Shown: positions 1 to 7,350, counted from the stretch's first letter. The stretch is 17,031 nucleotides of DNA from M0027 sp021713415 (GCA_021713415.1 JAKJJQ010000055.1:1-17031); one strand, 5' to 3'. Notes: generated from the letters alone by a model not told the origin. Numbers and translations are program-made.

Positions 1-126
1 TACCTTAGCCATTATGTTAATTGGCAAAGAATTATTGAGCGAACTCACTTATTGTCTGATAAATCAGTACAATGGCTGGAAATTCTTATAAAGCCAGATA
101 AGTTTCAACATATTTCGCCAAAATAG
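1..126 (+). CDS. C-terminal fragment of an unidentified protein (5' end outside window)
   Basis: Frame 1 is open from the first base to a TAG at 124-126, giving the last 41 residues of a rightward gene. The tail is mixed, with aromatic and charged residues (YLSHYVNWQRIIERTH at its start) and no motif I can assign. It converges on the leftward tsaE with only 12 bp between the two stop codons, so there is no room for a separate terminator. It could be a chance open frame, but the stop position against tsaE and the codon use argue for a real gene end. The family is unknown. Confidence 0.55.
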   Translation, partial: YLSHYVNWQRIIERTHLLSDKSVQWLEILIKPDKFQHISPK

Positions 127-138
127 CCAATAGAAAAG

Positions 139-546
139 TTATAAAATAGCAACTTCCCTTCCACCTTCCTTTAAATACTGTATATCTATCCTATAGTTAG
201 GATTAGATAAATAGCCTTCTCCTTTCTCAGGCCACTCAATTAAACAAACTGATTCATCATTAAAGTAATCACGGATTCCTAACCACTCTAATTCCTCAGG
301 TTCAGCCAAACGATATAAATCAAAATGATATAATTTAAATGCTTCAAATTCGTATGACTCTACTAATGCATAGGTTGGACTTTTTACCGTTCCTTTATAA
401 TCTAAACCTCTTAATATTCCTTTGACTAAGGTTGTTTTACCTGCACCTAAATCACCATTTAGATAGACTTTATCACCTTTTTTTAAGCTTTTAGCAAACT
501 TCATACCAAAAGCAATCATTTCTTGCTCATTAAGACACTGAATCAT
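139..546 (-). CDS. tsaE: tRNA t6A37 threonylcarbamoyltransferase complex ATPase TsaE
   Basis: TsaE is the small cytoplasmic ATPase that works with TsaB and TsaD to make the t6A modification at position 37 of ANN-decoding tRNAs. The 135-residue length is usual for the family. Visible motifs are a Walker A loop (GDLGAGKTT, residues 31-39), the switch-like SPTYALVESYE, the LYHFDLYRL segment and the terminal LIEWPEKG typical of TsaE. It is the last gene of accD-folC-tsaE. Its ATG overlaps the folC stop in an ATGA arrangement (543-546), which implies translational coupling. Family assignment is secure. Confidence 0.95.
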   Translation of the reverse strand: MIQCLNEQEMIAFGMKFAKSLKKGDKVYLNGDLGAGKTTLVKGILRGLDYKGTVKSPTYALVESYEFEAFKLYHFDLYRLAEPEELEWLGIRDYFNDESVCLIEWPEKGEGYLSNPNYRIDIQYLKEGGREVAIL

Positions 547-1787
547 TCACTATAGCCCTGCTCATTACAATATTTTAATAAATAAGATACCAATACAAAT
601 GAACCTGATACTACATAAATCATATTACAATCATTTTTTTCAGCTAATATAGCCTCAAATGCAATTTCTGGCTGTTCATAAGTAATATATGGCTTACCTT
701 TAAAATAGGTTGTTAATTTTTCTAGTGGCATGGCTCTATTATCAACTGATAATAATGAAGTTAACATCCACTGAACAAAATAATTATTAGAAGCTTTCAA
801 TATGTCATCGACCGATTTATTCGCAAAAGCACTATATAAAATAGTTACATTAGATTTAGGATATTGATTTTTTAACCAATCAGTTAAATAACTAAAACAC
901 TGCTCATTATGACCAACATCAAAGATTACAGTCTTACCTTTAATTTTTAATACTTGACATCGACCAGGCAAAGAGAATGTTAATAATGACAAAAATACAC
1001 TGTCATTACTAATTTTAAAGTCATATACTTTTAACATTTCTACGATTTTAAGCACTACTTTTAAATTATTATCATGTAGAAAAACAGGTGCAGATGATTG
1101 ATATTTATTCTCTAATATTAATGCATCATAAGTATAAATTTGTGCTTTTATATCATCTAAATAATCCAATACAACAACTGGAAAATCTCTTTCACCAATA
1201 ATAACTGGTTTAGCTTCTCTAGCTAATGCTGATTTTTCAAGTGCAATTTTCTCTCTTGTATCACCTAATAAATCCTTATGATCAAGGCCAATAGATGTAA
1301 TTGCAAGCATATCCGCATCAAATGCGTTTGATGGGTCTAATCGCCCGCCACAACCGACTTCTAAGATTAGAAAATCAAGTTCTGTACATGAATAGATTAA
1401 ACAGGCAGCTAAAAAAGTATAACTAAAATAGCCTAATGTTAAATTTAGTTTTTGCGCTACTAAATCTACTTCATTTAAGGCATCTACAATTTGCTGATCA
1501 GTACAAATATCACCATTAATACGAATTCTTTCATTATAAGTAAACAAATGAGGTGATGTAAATAAGCCTACCTTATAACCGGATTTGAGTAATATTTTTT
1601 CCAATAAATGACAAGTTGAACCTTTACCATTAGTTCCAGTGACAGTAATAAGGAAAAACTTTTTTGTCACATCAAGATAAGATAATACTTTTTTTACTTG
1701 AGCGATTTCCAAACGCTCTACAAAACCAATTTGTTCTAATTTTTCAAGCCATATTGATAGTTGATCATGCTTTTGTTGTTTTAGCAT
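543..1787 (-). CDS. folC: Bifunctional folylpolyglutamate synthase / dihydrofolate synthase
   Basis: FolC adds glutamate to dihydropteroate to form dihydrofolate and then extends the polyglutamate tail of folates, using ATP in the cytoplasm. The 414-residue protein shows the P-loop ITVTGTNGKGST, TSPHLFTYNERIRING, the Mur-ligase-type LEVGCGGRLDPSNAF and ITSIGLDHKDLLGDT segments, LPGRCQVL, and FDVGHNEQ, where many homologues have DVAHN. Bacterial FolC is usually 400-430 residues, so it is full length. The ATG at 1787 lies inside the accD end, a 23-bp overlap. No nearby internal Met would remove that overlap. The gene also overlaps tsaE by 4 bp. Adjacency to accD is common in gammaproteobacteria. 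Confidence 0.95.
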   Translation of the reverse strand: MLKQQKHDQLSIWLEKLEQIGFVERLEIAQVKKVLSYLDVTKKFFLITVTGTNGKGSTCHLLEKILLKSGYKVGLFTSPHLFTYNERIRINGDICTDQQIVDALNEVDLVAQKLNLTLGYFSYTFLAACLIYSCTELDFLILEVGCGGRLDPSNAFDADMLAITSIGLDHKDLLGDTREKIALEKSALAREAKPVIIGERDFPVVVLDYLDDIKAQIYTYDALILENKYQSSAPVFLHDNNLKVVLKIVEMLKVYDFKISNDSVFLSLLTFSLPGRCQVLKIKGKTVIFDVGHNEQCFSYLTDWLKNQYPKSNVTILYSAFANKSVDDILKASNNYFVQWMLTSLLSVDNRAMPLEKLTTYFKGKPYITYEQPEIAFEAILAEKNDCNMIYVVSGSFVLVSYLLKYCNEQGYSE

Positions 1788-2655
1788 CTGACTTTGCTTT
1801 TTGATCCTTTTTAAACATTAATTGATTTAATATATGTGAAACTTTTTGACGCATTTTTCTGCGATCAACAATTAAATCAACCATTCCCTTTTCTACTAAA
1901 AATTCACTACGCTGGAAACCTTCTGGTAATTTTTCTCTAACCGTTTGCTCAATCACTCTTGGACCAGCAAAACCAATCAAAGCTTTTGGCTCTGCAATTT
2001 GAATATCTCCAAGCATTGCAAGCGAAGCTGATACACCGCCAGTTGTAGGATCTGTTAATACAACAATATAAGGTAGTGATTTTTCGGTTAGTTTGGCTAA
2101 AACAGCAGAAACTTTAGTCATTTGCATCAATGAAAATAATGACTCTTGCATTCTTGCACCACCACTTGCGGTAAAGCAAATAAATGGACAGTCTAATTCA
2201 ATTGCTCTCTCAACACCTAAACGAAAACGCTCGCCAATAACTGAACCCATCGAACCGCCTAAGAATGAAAAATCAAAAGCACTTGCGACAACGGTTCTAT
2301 TTTCTAATTTACCTTCCATCACAATTAATGCATCTTTTTCGCCAGTTTTTTTCTGTGCTTGGCTAATACGGTCTTTATAAGACTTAGTATCTTTAAATTT
2401 TAACATATCTTTTGGTTGAATATCTGCGCCAATTTCAACCATCAAATCCTTATCTAAAAAATACCCTAAACGATCTCTTGCTGAAATACGCATATGATAG
2501 CCACACTGTGGACATACAAATAAATTGCTCAATAACTCTGGGGTATAAAGCACATTGTCACATGACTTACACTTATCCCAAACGCCTTCAGGTAATTCTT
2601 TTTTCTTTGTATCTGTTAATATTTTTTGTGGAATAATTTTTTCAAACCAACTCAT
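1765..2655 (-). CDS. accD: Acetyl-CoA carboxylase carboxyltransferase subunit beta
   Basis: AccD pairs with AccA to form the carboxyltransferase that moves CO2 from biotin carrier protein to acetyl-CoA, giving malonyl-CoA for fatty acid synthesis. The 296-residue protein starts MSWFEKI, as in known AccD proteins. It has the N-terminal zinc ribbon C29-x2-C32-x15-C48-x2-C51, followed by the crotonase-like core with FLGGSMGSVIGERF and TASGGARMQE. A TTG nine bases upstream would add MAS. I prefer the ATG at 2655 because an AAGAG Shine-Dalgarno lies 9 nt before it and directly abuts the TTG. It is first in the operon with folC and tsaE. Confidence 0.96.
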   Translation of the reverse strand: MSWFEKIIPQKILTDTKKKELPEGVWDKCKSCDNVLYTPELLSNLFVCPQCGYHMRISARDRLGYFLDKDLMVEIGADIQPKDMLKFKDTKSYKDRISQAQKKTGEKDALIVMEGKLENRTVVASAFDFSFLGGSMGSVIGERFRLGVERAIELDCPFICFTASGGARMQESLFSLMQMTKVSAVLAKLTEKSLPYIVVLTDPTTGGVSASLAMLGDIQIAEPKALIGFAGPRVIEQTVREKLPEGFQRSEFLVEKGMVDLIVDRRKMRQKVSHILNQLMFKKDQKAKSDAKTTKA

Positions 2656-2690
2656 ACTAGCCAACTCTTAATTTCTATTTAATTCGTTCT

Positions 2691-2713
2691 GTCTAAGTAC
2701 TTTTAACTTAGAC
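2691..2713 (-). promoter_or_regulatory. Leader hairpin upstream of accD
   Basis: GTCTAAGT and ACTTAGAC form a perfect 8-bp inverted repeat around a 7-nt loop, 36 bp before the accD ATG and downstream of its predicted promoter, so it would sit in the accD mRNA leader. No T-run follows it in the accD direction, so it does not look like a terminator. It may be a leader structure or a protein-binding site. Confidence 0.35.
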
Positions 2714-2766
2714 AATTTTGTAATTCTATTAAAAAATCAACTAAATAGCAAAAATAGATTATCTTT

Positions 2767-2795
2767 TTTATATTTAATTTATCAGTCAAGGTCAA
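2767..2795 (-). promoter_or_regulatory. Predicted sigma70-type promoter of accD-folC-tsaE
   Basis: On the minus strand TTGACC (2790-2795), a 17-nt spacer and TATAAA (2767-2772) match the -35/-10 consensus at 5 of 6 bases each. Transcription would start near 2760 and give a leader of about 105 nt before accD. The region is very AT-rich, so chance matches are possible, but both boxes and the spacing are good. Confidence 0.5.
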
Positions 2796-2832
2796 ATCAA
2801 AAAATTAATCAATTTTATAATCATGAAATTAA

Positions 2833-4083
2833 CTACTGTTTTTTAACTAATGATTTATAAAATGCCAAAAGAAATATAACTAAAGAGATTAAAGCCATTA
2901 TAGGTAACATAAAAATAGCTGCATAATATACAAGTGACTCAGGATTTAGCTTTGCTAAAATACTATTAAAATAATTAACCTCAGTTAAGTAGCCAAATAA
3001 TATTTGCCCTATAAAACCGCCTAATACAATAAATGTATTTGTCAAAGCAATGGCTGAACCTTTAGACTCTTCAGGCACAATAAATACCAACATTGAAAGT
3101 GCAACAACAATACCAGAAGCTGCAATACCAGCACATATAAATATAATGCATAATGTATAAAAATTTAATAACCAAGGCACTACGAAATAACTAAGTGACA
3201 ATGTATTTAACAATGCTAACAGTACTACAATTAGCGTAGAGCTTTTCATATTTTTAGCAAAGTTCCCAACAATTAAACTAGCTAATAAAAAACTCCCCCA
3301 ATAAACCTGAGAAAGCCACAAGGCTTTGTAAGATGGAAATTCATGAGTTGTAATGAAATAGTTTTTAATCCAAAACCCCGCAAACGACATAATAATCATC
3401 CAAGTTAAAAAACAATAAATAACAATGGCAACTACTTTTTTATATTTTAACAATACAAAACAATTAACTATTGATTGCATTAACCTTTCTGATGCCCCTA
3501 TTTTATTGTTATTTAAATAAGATTTTTGCTTGTAAACAAATTTAATAGACACTAAAAATAAAATTAATGAAAAAATGATAATTATGATATTTGATGCATC
3601 CCAGCCTATATAGTTAATTGCATGATCTAAAACACCCCCTGCAATTAATGCACCAATTGTTGATGCTATTTCGATAATTGCAATACAAAGTGCAAGGTAT
3701 TTTTTCTGAAAAGTACTTGCTGCGATAAACACAGCTGAAATATAAGCAACAGCACACCCTGTACCAGTTAAAAGTCTTGAAACTGATAACATAACTACAT
3801 CTTGAGAAATCCAATGTAATATACAACTAACAAAAGTTATAAATAGCCCTAATGGCAATAAAATATAAACCCCAACTTTATCTAAACTTACGCCAACAGG
3901 TATCTGTAAAATTGCATAAGCAACAAAATACAAGCTTGTATAACGAACGATACTTTCTAATGGCTCTCCAATTATATCTGAATAATAACTAGATGTTGAA
4001 ATTGGTGATACTTGTAAAAATATAGAAAATCCACTAAATAGTATTGCAACTATAAATGGACTAACCAATCGTATATTACTCAT
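2833..4083 (-). CDS. Major facilitator superfamily transporter, 12 TM segments
   Basis: This 416-residue, very hydrophobic inner-membrane protein has about twelve predicted helices in two six-helix halves separated by a basic central loop near residues 190-205. An MFS motif-A-like loop, QIPVGVSLDKVG, falls after helix 2 (residues 60-71), and RLLTGTGCAVAY marks helix 4. The substrate cannot be read from the sequence. The overall look recalls the amino-acid or metabolite MFS carriers expanded in Francisella and Legionella (Pht-like), but that is only a guess. It is divergent from folD and upstream of accD, which has its own promoter, so it is probably a single-gene unit. Its own Shine-Dalgarno is weak. 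Confidence 0.85.
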   Translation of the reverse strand: MSNIRLVSPFIVAILFSGFSIFLQVSPISTSSYYSDIIGEPLESIVRYTSLYFVAYAILQIPVGVSLDKVGVYILLPLGLFITFVSCILHWISQDVVMLSVSRLLTGTGCAVAYISAVFIAASTFQKKYLALCIAIIEIASTIGALIAGGVLDHAINYIGWDASNIIIIIFSLILFLVSIKFVYKQKSYLNNNKIGASERLMQSIVNCFVLLKYKKVVAIVIYCFLTWMIIMSFAGFWIKNYFITTHEFPSYKALWLSQVYWGSFLLASLIVGNFAKNMKSSTLIVVLLALLNTLSLSYFVVPWLLNFYTLCIIFICAGIAASGIVVALSMLVFIVPEESKGSAIALTNTFIVLGGFIGQILFGYLTEVNYFNSILAKLNPESLVYYAAIFMLPIMALISLVIFLLAFYKSLVKKQ

Positions 4084-4121
4084 TTACCAACTCAAAGTAA
4101 CTTTATGAATACCTTGAATTA

Positions 4122-4130
4122 AGTATAGCA
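4122..4130 (-). promoter_or_regulatory. Predicted extended -10 promoter of the MFS gene
   Basis: The minus strand reads TGCTATACT, an extended -10 element (TG-n-TATACT) without a good -35 box. It lies about 40 bp before the MFS ATG. Confidence 0.35.
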
Positions 4131-4133
4131 GTA

Positions 4134-4147
4134 ATAATCACGATTAT
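4134..4147. promoter_or_regulatory. Inverted repeat near the MFS promoter (possible operator)
   Basis: ATAATC-AC-GATTAT is a perfect 6-2-6 inverted repeat just upstream of the extended -10 of the MFS gene, where a regulator could contact polymerase. In AT-rich DNA such short palindromes also arise by chance. No regulator gene is adjacent. Confidence 0.25.
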
Positions 4148-4165
4148 GATTTGTTGCAAAATAAC

Positions 4166-4194
4166 TTTCCAAATTGCTTACTTATCGCTAAAAT
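4166..4194 (+). promoter_or_regulatory. Weak predicted promoter of folD-mutY
   Basis: TTTCCA (4166-4171), a 17-nt spacer and TAAAAT (4189-4194) give a modest sigma70-like match about 40 bp before the folD ATG. It is the best correctly spaced pair I found in the 141-bp divergent gap. Confidence 0.3.
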
Positions 4195-4233
4195 TCAAAG
4201 CAAATTGACAAATTTAAAAATATTTTGAATATT

Positions 4234-5097
4234 ATGAGCGCTAAAATCATCGATGGCAGATTAATTGCCACTCAACTTAGAAATGAAATTAAAAATGCTG
4301 TAGATTTACGCCTTGAACATGATAAACGCCCGCCTGGTCTTGCTGTTATTATTGTTGGCAAGAACCCTGCTAGTGAGATCTATGTTAAAAATAAGCGTAA
4401 AGCATGCAAAGATGTTGGCTTTAAATCTATTAATCATGATTTAAGTGAGTCAGTTTCTGAAACTGAATTACTTGAACTTATTGAGCAATTAAATAATGAT
4501 GCTAGCGTTGATGGTATATTAGTACAACTACCGCTACCAGAACATATTGATAATACAAAGATTATCGAAGCAATACGCCCAGATAAAGATGTTGATGGAT
4601 TCCATCCTTATAACATTGGCAGATTGATGACTAGAAACCCATTATTAAGGCCCTGTACGCCTAAAGGTATTATGACACTATTAGAGAGAACTGTGCATGA
4701 TATTAGAGGATTACATGCTGTTGTTGTTGGTGCCTCTAATATTGTTGGACGACCAATGGTAATGGAATTATTACAAGCAGGCTGTACTGTCACTGATTGC
4801 CATCGCTTTACTGAAAATTTACCTTTTCATACTCTTCAAGCTGACATTCTTGTCACAGCTGTTGGAAAGCCAAAATTTATTCAAGGTGATTGGATTAAAA
4901 AAGGCGCAATTGTTATTGATGTTGGTATTAATCGAGTTGCTGATGGTCATTTAGTTGGTGATGTTGATTTTGATACTGCAAAAGATCGTGCTTCTTGGAT
5001 AACACCTGTTCCAGGCGGTGTAGGCCCTATGACTATTGCATCTTTACTTGATAATACACTTTATGCCGCATCAAAACTACATGCTAAAACCAATTAA
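4234..5097 (+). CDS. folD: Methylenetetrahydrofolate dehydrogenase / methenyltetrahydrofolate cyclohydrolase
   Basis: FolD interconverts 5,10-methylene-, 5,10-methenyl- and 10-formyl-tetrahydrofolate with NADP, supplying one-carbon units for purines and formyl-Met-tRNA. The 287-residue protein has the substrate-site Y50-V-x-x-K54, VQLPLPEH, KDVDGFHP with D121, PCTPKGIM, the nucleotide-binding GASNIVGRPM and the C-terminal TPVPGGVGPMTIASL. Residue numbers Y50, K54 and D121 match E. coli FolD. An in-frame TTG at 4225 would add three residues, but the ATG at 4234 gives the family-standard N-terminus. No clear Shine-Dalgarno is present. mutY follows after 8 bp, so the two are probably cotranscribed. 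Confidence 0.96.
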   Translation: MSAKIIDGRLIATQLRNEIKNAVDLRLEHDKRPPGLAVIIVGKNPASEIYVKNKRKACKDVGFKSINHDLSESVSETELLELIEQLNNDASVDGILVQLPLPEHIDNTKIIEAIRPDKDVDGFHPYNIGRLMTRNPLLRPCTPKGIMTLLERTVHDIRGLHAVVVGASNIVGRPMVMELLQAGCTVTDCHRFTENLPFHTLQADILVTAVGKPKFIQGDWIKKGAIVIDVGINRVADGHLVGDVDFDTAKDRASWITPVPGGVGPMTIASLLDNTLYAASKLHAKTN

Positions 5098-5105
5098 ACT
5101 TTATT

Positions 5106-6128
5106 ATGTCAGCTAGTAAAACTTTTAGTGACGCTATTATTCATTGGCAGAAACAAGAAGGGCGCCATGATTTACCATGGCAGAAAAACATTACGCCTTA
5201 TCGTGTTTGGCTATCTGAAACCATGTTACAACAAACACAAGTTAAAACAGTAATTCCTTACTTTAATAGTTTCATTGATCGATTTCCAAATATTACTGAC
5301 TTAGCATATGCCTCTGATGAAATAGTAATGAAACTATGGGCTGGTTTAGGCTATTATTCAAGAGCTAGAAACTTACATAAAACTGCCAAAATAATTACCA
5401 ATCAATATAATGCTCAGTTTCCTGATCAATTTGAGAATATTATTCAATTACCTGGTATTGGTCGCTCCACTGCAGGTGCTGTTCTGTCACTTGGTTTTAA
5501 TAAAAATTACCCAATATTAGATGGTAATGTAAAACGAATATTTGCAAGAGTGTATGAACTAAAAACACCGATTAATCAAACTAAGTCATTAAATCAGCTT
5601 TGGCTGTATGCAGAAGAGTTAATGCCTCAAAACCATGCTAGCATATACAATCAAGGCTTAATGGATCTTGGTGCCTTAATATGCACTAAAAATAATCCTA
5701 GTTGTCTGATATGCCCTATTAATCAATTCTGCCAATCATTCAAAAATAATAGCCAATTAGATTACCCAAAAAAAGCGATCAAAAAACCCAAACCAACAAA
5801 AACACTTAATTTTTTTGTTGTAGAAGCTAATAACTGCATTGTTTTAAAAAAACGTCCTTCACAAGGCATTTGGGGAGGATTATGGTCATTACCTGATAAT
5901 GATGACTATCCAAATTTAAGTGATATAGAGCCGTATAAAACAAGTAGAGATTTCACACATCAATTCACTCATTTCAAACTAATTTATAATTTTAAATACT
6001 ATAAAGCTTGTAATATTAAAGATAATACCTCTGATCAATTTATTAATATAAATGATTTAGGTAAGTATGCATTTCCAAAACCAATTATGGCATTTATTGA
6101 AAAAGAATATGCGCACAGTCTTAAATAG
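5106..6128 (+). CDS. mutY: A/G-specific adenine DNA glycosylase MutY
   Basis: MutY removes adenine mispaired with 8-oxoguanine or G in base excision repair. The 340-residue protein has the HhH-GPD fold with the proton donor E38 (SETMLQQTQV), the helix-hairpin-helix LPGIGRSTAGA (115-125), catalytic D139 (ILDGNVKRIFAR) and a [4Fe-4S] loop C193-x6-C200-x2-C203-x5-C209. All of these are offset by one from the E. coli numbering. The C-terminal NUDIX-like 8-oxoG recognition domain begins near residue 235 (KRPSQGIWGGLWSLPD) and includes FTHFKL. It follows folD by 8 bp and ends 1 bp from the convergent arsH stop, so transcripts probably overlap. Confidence 0.96.
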   Translation: MSASKTFSDAIIHWQKQEGRHDLPWQKNITPYRVWLSETMLQQTQVKTVIPYFNSFIDRFPNITDLAYASDEIVMKLWAGLGYYSRARNLHKTAKIITNQYNAQFPDQFENIIQLPGIGRSTAGAVLSLGFNKNYPILDGNVKRIFARVYELKTPINQTKSLNQLWLYAEELMPQNHASIYNQGLMDLGALICTKNNPSCLICPINQFCQSFKNNSQLDYPKKAIKKPKPTKTLNFFVVEANNCIVLKKRPSQGIWGGLWSLPDNDDYPNLSDIEPYKTSRDFTHQFTHFKLIYNFKYYKACNIKDNTSDQFININDLGKYAFPKPIMAFIEKEYAHSLK

Positions 6129-6129
6129 T

Positions 6130-6867
6130 TTAAAACGATACGACATTTTTTATATTACTCATAGTTTTTAACTCATTTGAAACATTTTCACTATGACGTT
6201 GAGTTAAATATTCAATATTATCCCTTAATAATAAGGTAAATTTAAATAACTCTTCCATAACATCAGTAACGCGTTGGCGATAATTTGATGGTAGCATTAG
6301 GCCATTGTTATCAAATTGCTTATAAGCTTGAGCAATTGAGGATTGATTCGGTATGGTAAACATACGCATCCAGCGACCTAAAACCCTCATTTGATTAACT
6401 GCATTAAAAGATTGAGATCCACCTGAGACTTGCATTAACGCTAAAACCTTTCCTTGAGTTGGCCTAATTGAGTCAATAATTAATGGCAACCAGTCAATTT
6501 GGTTTTTGAATACTGAACTCATTGCACCATGTACTTCAGGAGAAGACCAAACCATTGCTTCTGACCAATTAACTAGCTGACGCAGCTGTTTAACTTTTTC
6601 TGGCAATTGATCTTGATGCTCCTTTGACTGTACAATTGATATATCAGCCATTGGCAAATCATGTGGATGAAAAAATTTAACCTCAGCACCAAAAGATTTT
6701 AAAACACGTGCTGCTTCTTCTGCTGCAAAACGACTATAGGACTTTTTACGTAATGACCCATATAAAATTAATACTTTTGGCGGGTGGTTACTTCTTTTTT
6801 TAATGTTATTTCTAATTTCAGTCAGTACATATTCAACATTATGATTAGGTAGATGATTAGATGTCAT
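6130..6867 (-). CDS. arsH: ArsH-family NADPH-dependent FMN reductase
   Basis: ArsH proteins are cytoplasmic flavodoxin-fold flavoproteins that use NADPH. Characterised members oxidise trivalent methylarsenicals or reduce quinones, azo dyes and metals. The 245-residue length is usual. Diagnostic segments are ILYGSLRKKSYSR (phosphate loop for FMN, about 34-46), SSPEVHGAMSSVFKNQIDWL (108-127), VSGGSQSFNAVNQMR and GRWMRMFTIPNQSS. A strong AAGGAG lies 8 nt before the ATG, and the ATG overlaps the arsR stop as TAATG, so the pair is coupled. No arsenite pump, arsenate reductase or ArsM is in the window, so its role here may be general redox or metalloid protection. It ends 1 bp from mutY. Confidence 0.9.
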   Translation of the reverse strand: MTSNHLPNHNVEYVLTEIRNNIKKRSNHPPKVLILYGSLRKKSYSRFAAEEAARVLKSFGAEVKFFHPHDLPMADISIVQSKEHQDQLPEKVKQLRQLVNWSEAMVWSSPEVHGAMSSVFKNQIDWLPLIIDSIRPTQGKVLALMQVSGGSQSFNAVNQMRVLGRWMRMFTIPNQSSIAQAYKQFDNNGLMLPSNYRQRVTDVMEELFKFTLLLRDNIEYLTQRHSENVSNELKTMSNIKNVVSF

Positions 6868-7175
6868 TATTTGTACTCCTTGATATGTTTAATACCAACA
6901 CAACAGTTATGGCTAAGATAATTAATAAGATTTTTCATTGCATTAAAGTTTGCTCTATAAATAATATAGCGACCTTTCTTTTCTGAGCTTACAAGATTAG
7001 CTTTTTGTAATTTTTCCATATGAAATGTAAGACTACTATGTAAAATATTTAAAAGTTTACTTAATTTTCCAGCAGTGATTCCTTGATCTCCTGCTTGAAT
7101 TAACAGTTGAAATGCTTTAAGCCTAGTTTCTTGTGATAGCGCGCCTAACTGCAAACAAATTGTATTTATACTCAT
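6867..7175 (-). CDS. arsR: ArsR/SmtB-family winged-helix repressor
   Basis: This 102-residue winged-helix protein should repress arsRH until it binds a ligand such as As(III). The core runs QLGALSQETRLKAFQLLI (9-26), the recognition helix region TAGKLSKLLNILHSSLTFHMEKLQKANLV (34-62) and the wing KKGRYIIYRAN. The classical CxC of E. coli-type ArsR in helix 3 is absent. A vicinal pair C91-C92 lies near the C-terminus (SHNCCVG), with one more cysteine at C7. This layout resembles the C-terminal-cysteine ArsR type known from Acidithiobacillus ferrooxidans, though that protein has a third distal cysteine not seen here. An upstream in-frame start would add 19 residues. I chose the ATG at 7175 because AAGAGG lies 6 nt before it. 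Confidence 0.88.
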   Translation of the reverse strand: MSINTICLQLGALSQETRLKAFQLLIQAGDQGITAGKLSKLLNILHSSLTFHMEKLQKANLVSSEKKGRYIIYRANFNAMKNLINYLSHNCCVGIKHIKEYK

Positions 7176-7220
7176 ACTTAACCTCTTAAAATCAGTTAAT
7201 AATTGATCAATGCTAATACA

Positions 7221-7257
7221 ATTAAACCACAATATAAAAAATATTTCAATATTTCAA
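7221..7257 (-). promoter_or_regulatory. Predicted arsRH promoter with two overlapping -35/-10 registers
   Basis: The minus strand has two TTGAAA hexamers 8 bp apart, at 7252-7257 and 7244-7249. With 17-nt spacers they pair with TATTGT (7229-7234) and TTTAAT (7221-7226) respectively. Both -35 boxes lie inside the operator palindrome, so a bound ArsR would block polymerase. The leader before arsR would be about 40 nt. Confidence 0.5.
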
Positions 7258-7273
7258 TAAATATTGAAATATT
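7240..7273. promoter_or_regulatory. ArsR operator: 12-2-12 palindrome plus an extra half-site
   Basis: Positions 7248-7273 read AATATTTCAATA, AA, TATTGAAATATT, a perfect 12-2-12 inverted repeat, the geometry known for ArsR/SmtB operators. A third copy of ATATTTCAAT at 7241-7250 also makes a larger 15-4-15 perfect inverted repeat spanning 7240-7273. The site overlaps the predicted arsRH -35 boxes and lies about 65 bp upstream of the divergent start codon of arsR. Confidence 0.7.
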
Positions 7274-7344
7274 CTGCAATGTAAAAACTAAAATATAAAT
7301 TTTATCAGTGATTACTATTACAAATTTTAAAATTATGATCTATA

Positions 7345-7350
7345 TATAAT
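7345..7350 (+). promoter_or_regulatory. -10 box of the promoter for the tandem ABM-like gene
   Basis: A perfect TATAAT lies 36 bp before the ATG at 7387, but no good -35 box sits at 16-18 bp. The gene's AGGAG (7369-7373) is 13 nt from the ATG, farther than usual. Confidence 0.4.

Noticed and set aside
2093..2636. Two plus-strand open frames inside accD
   Set aside because: They lie wholly antisense to a well-conserved gene and lack domain features or ribosome sites.
2656..2664. TTG start for accD adding three residues
   Set aside because: AAGAG directly abuts this TTG, while it is 9 nt from the ATG at 2655, and MSWFEK is the standard AccD N-terminus.
3614..3826. Second minus-strand frame within the MFS gene
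   Set aside because: It is an out-of-frame shadow of a hydrophobic gene, giving an implausible Cys/Tyr/Ser-rich product.
4225..4233. TTG start for folD
   Set aside because: The ATG at 4234 gives family-standard numbering (Y50, K54, D121).
4205..4235. TTGACA with TATTAT as the folD promoter
   Set aside because: The spacer is 19 nt and the -10 would overlap the folD ATG, which would start the mRNA inside the gene.
4608..4793. Minus-strand open frame inside folD
   Set aside because: It is antisense to a conserved catalytic region with no independent support.
7176..7232. 19-residue N-terminal extension of ArsR
   Set aside because: It reads through the predicted arsR leader and -10 region, and a strong AAGAGG lies 6 nt before the ATG at 7175.
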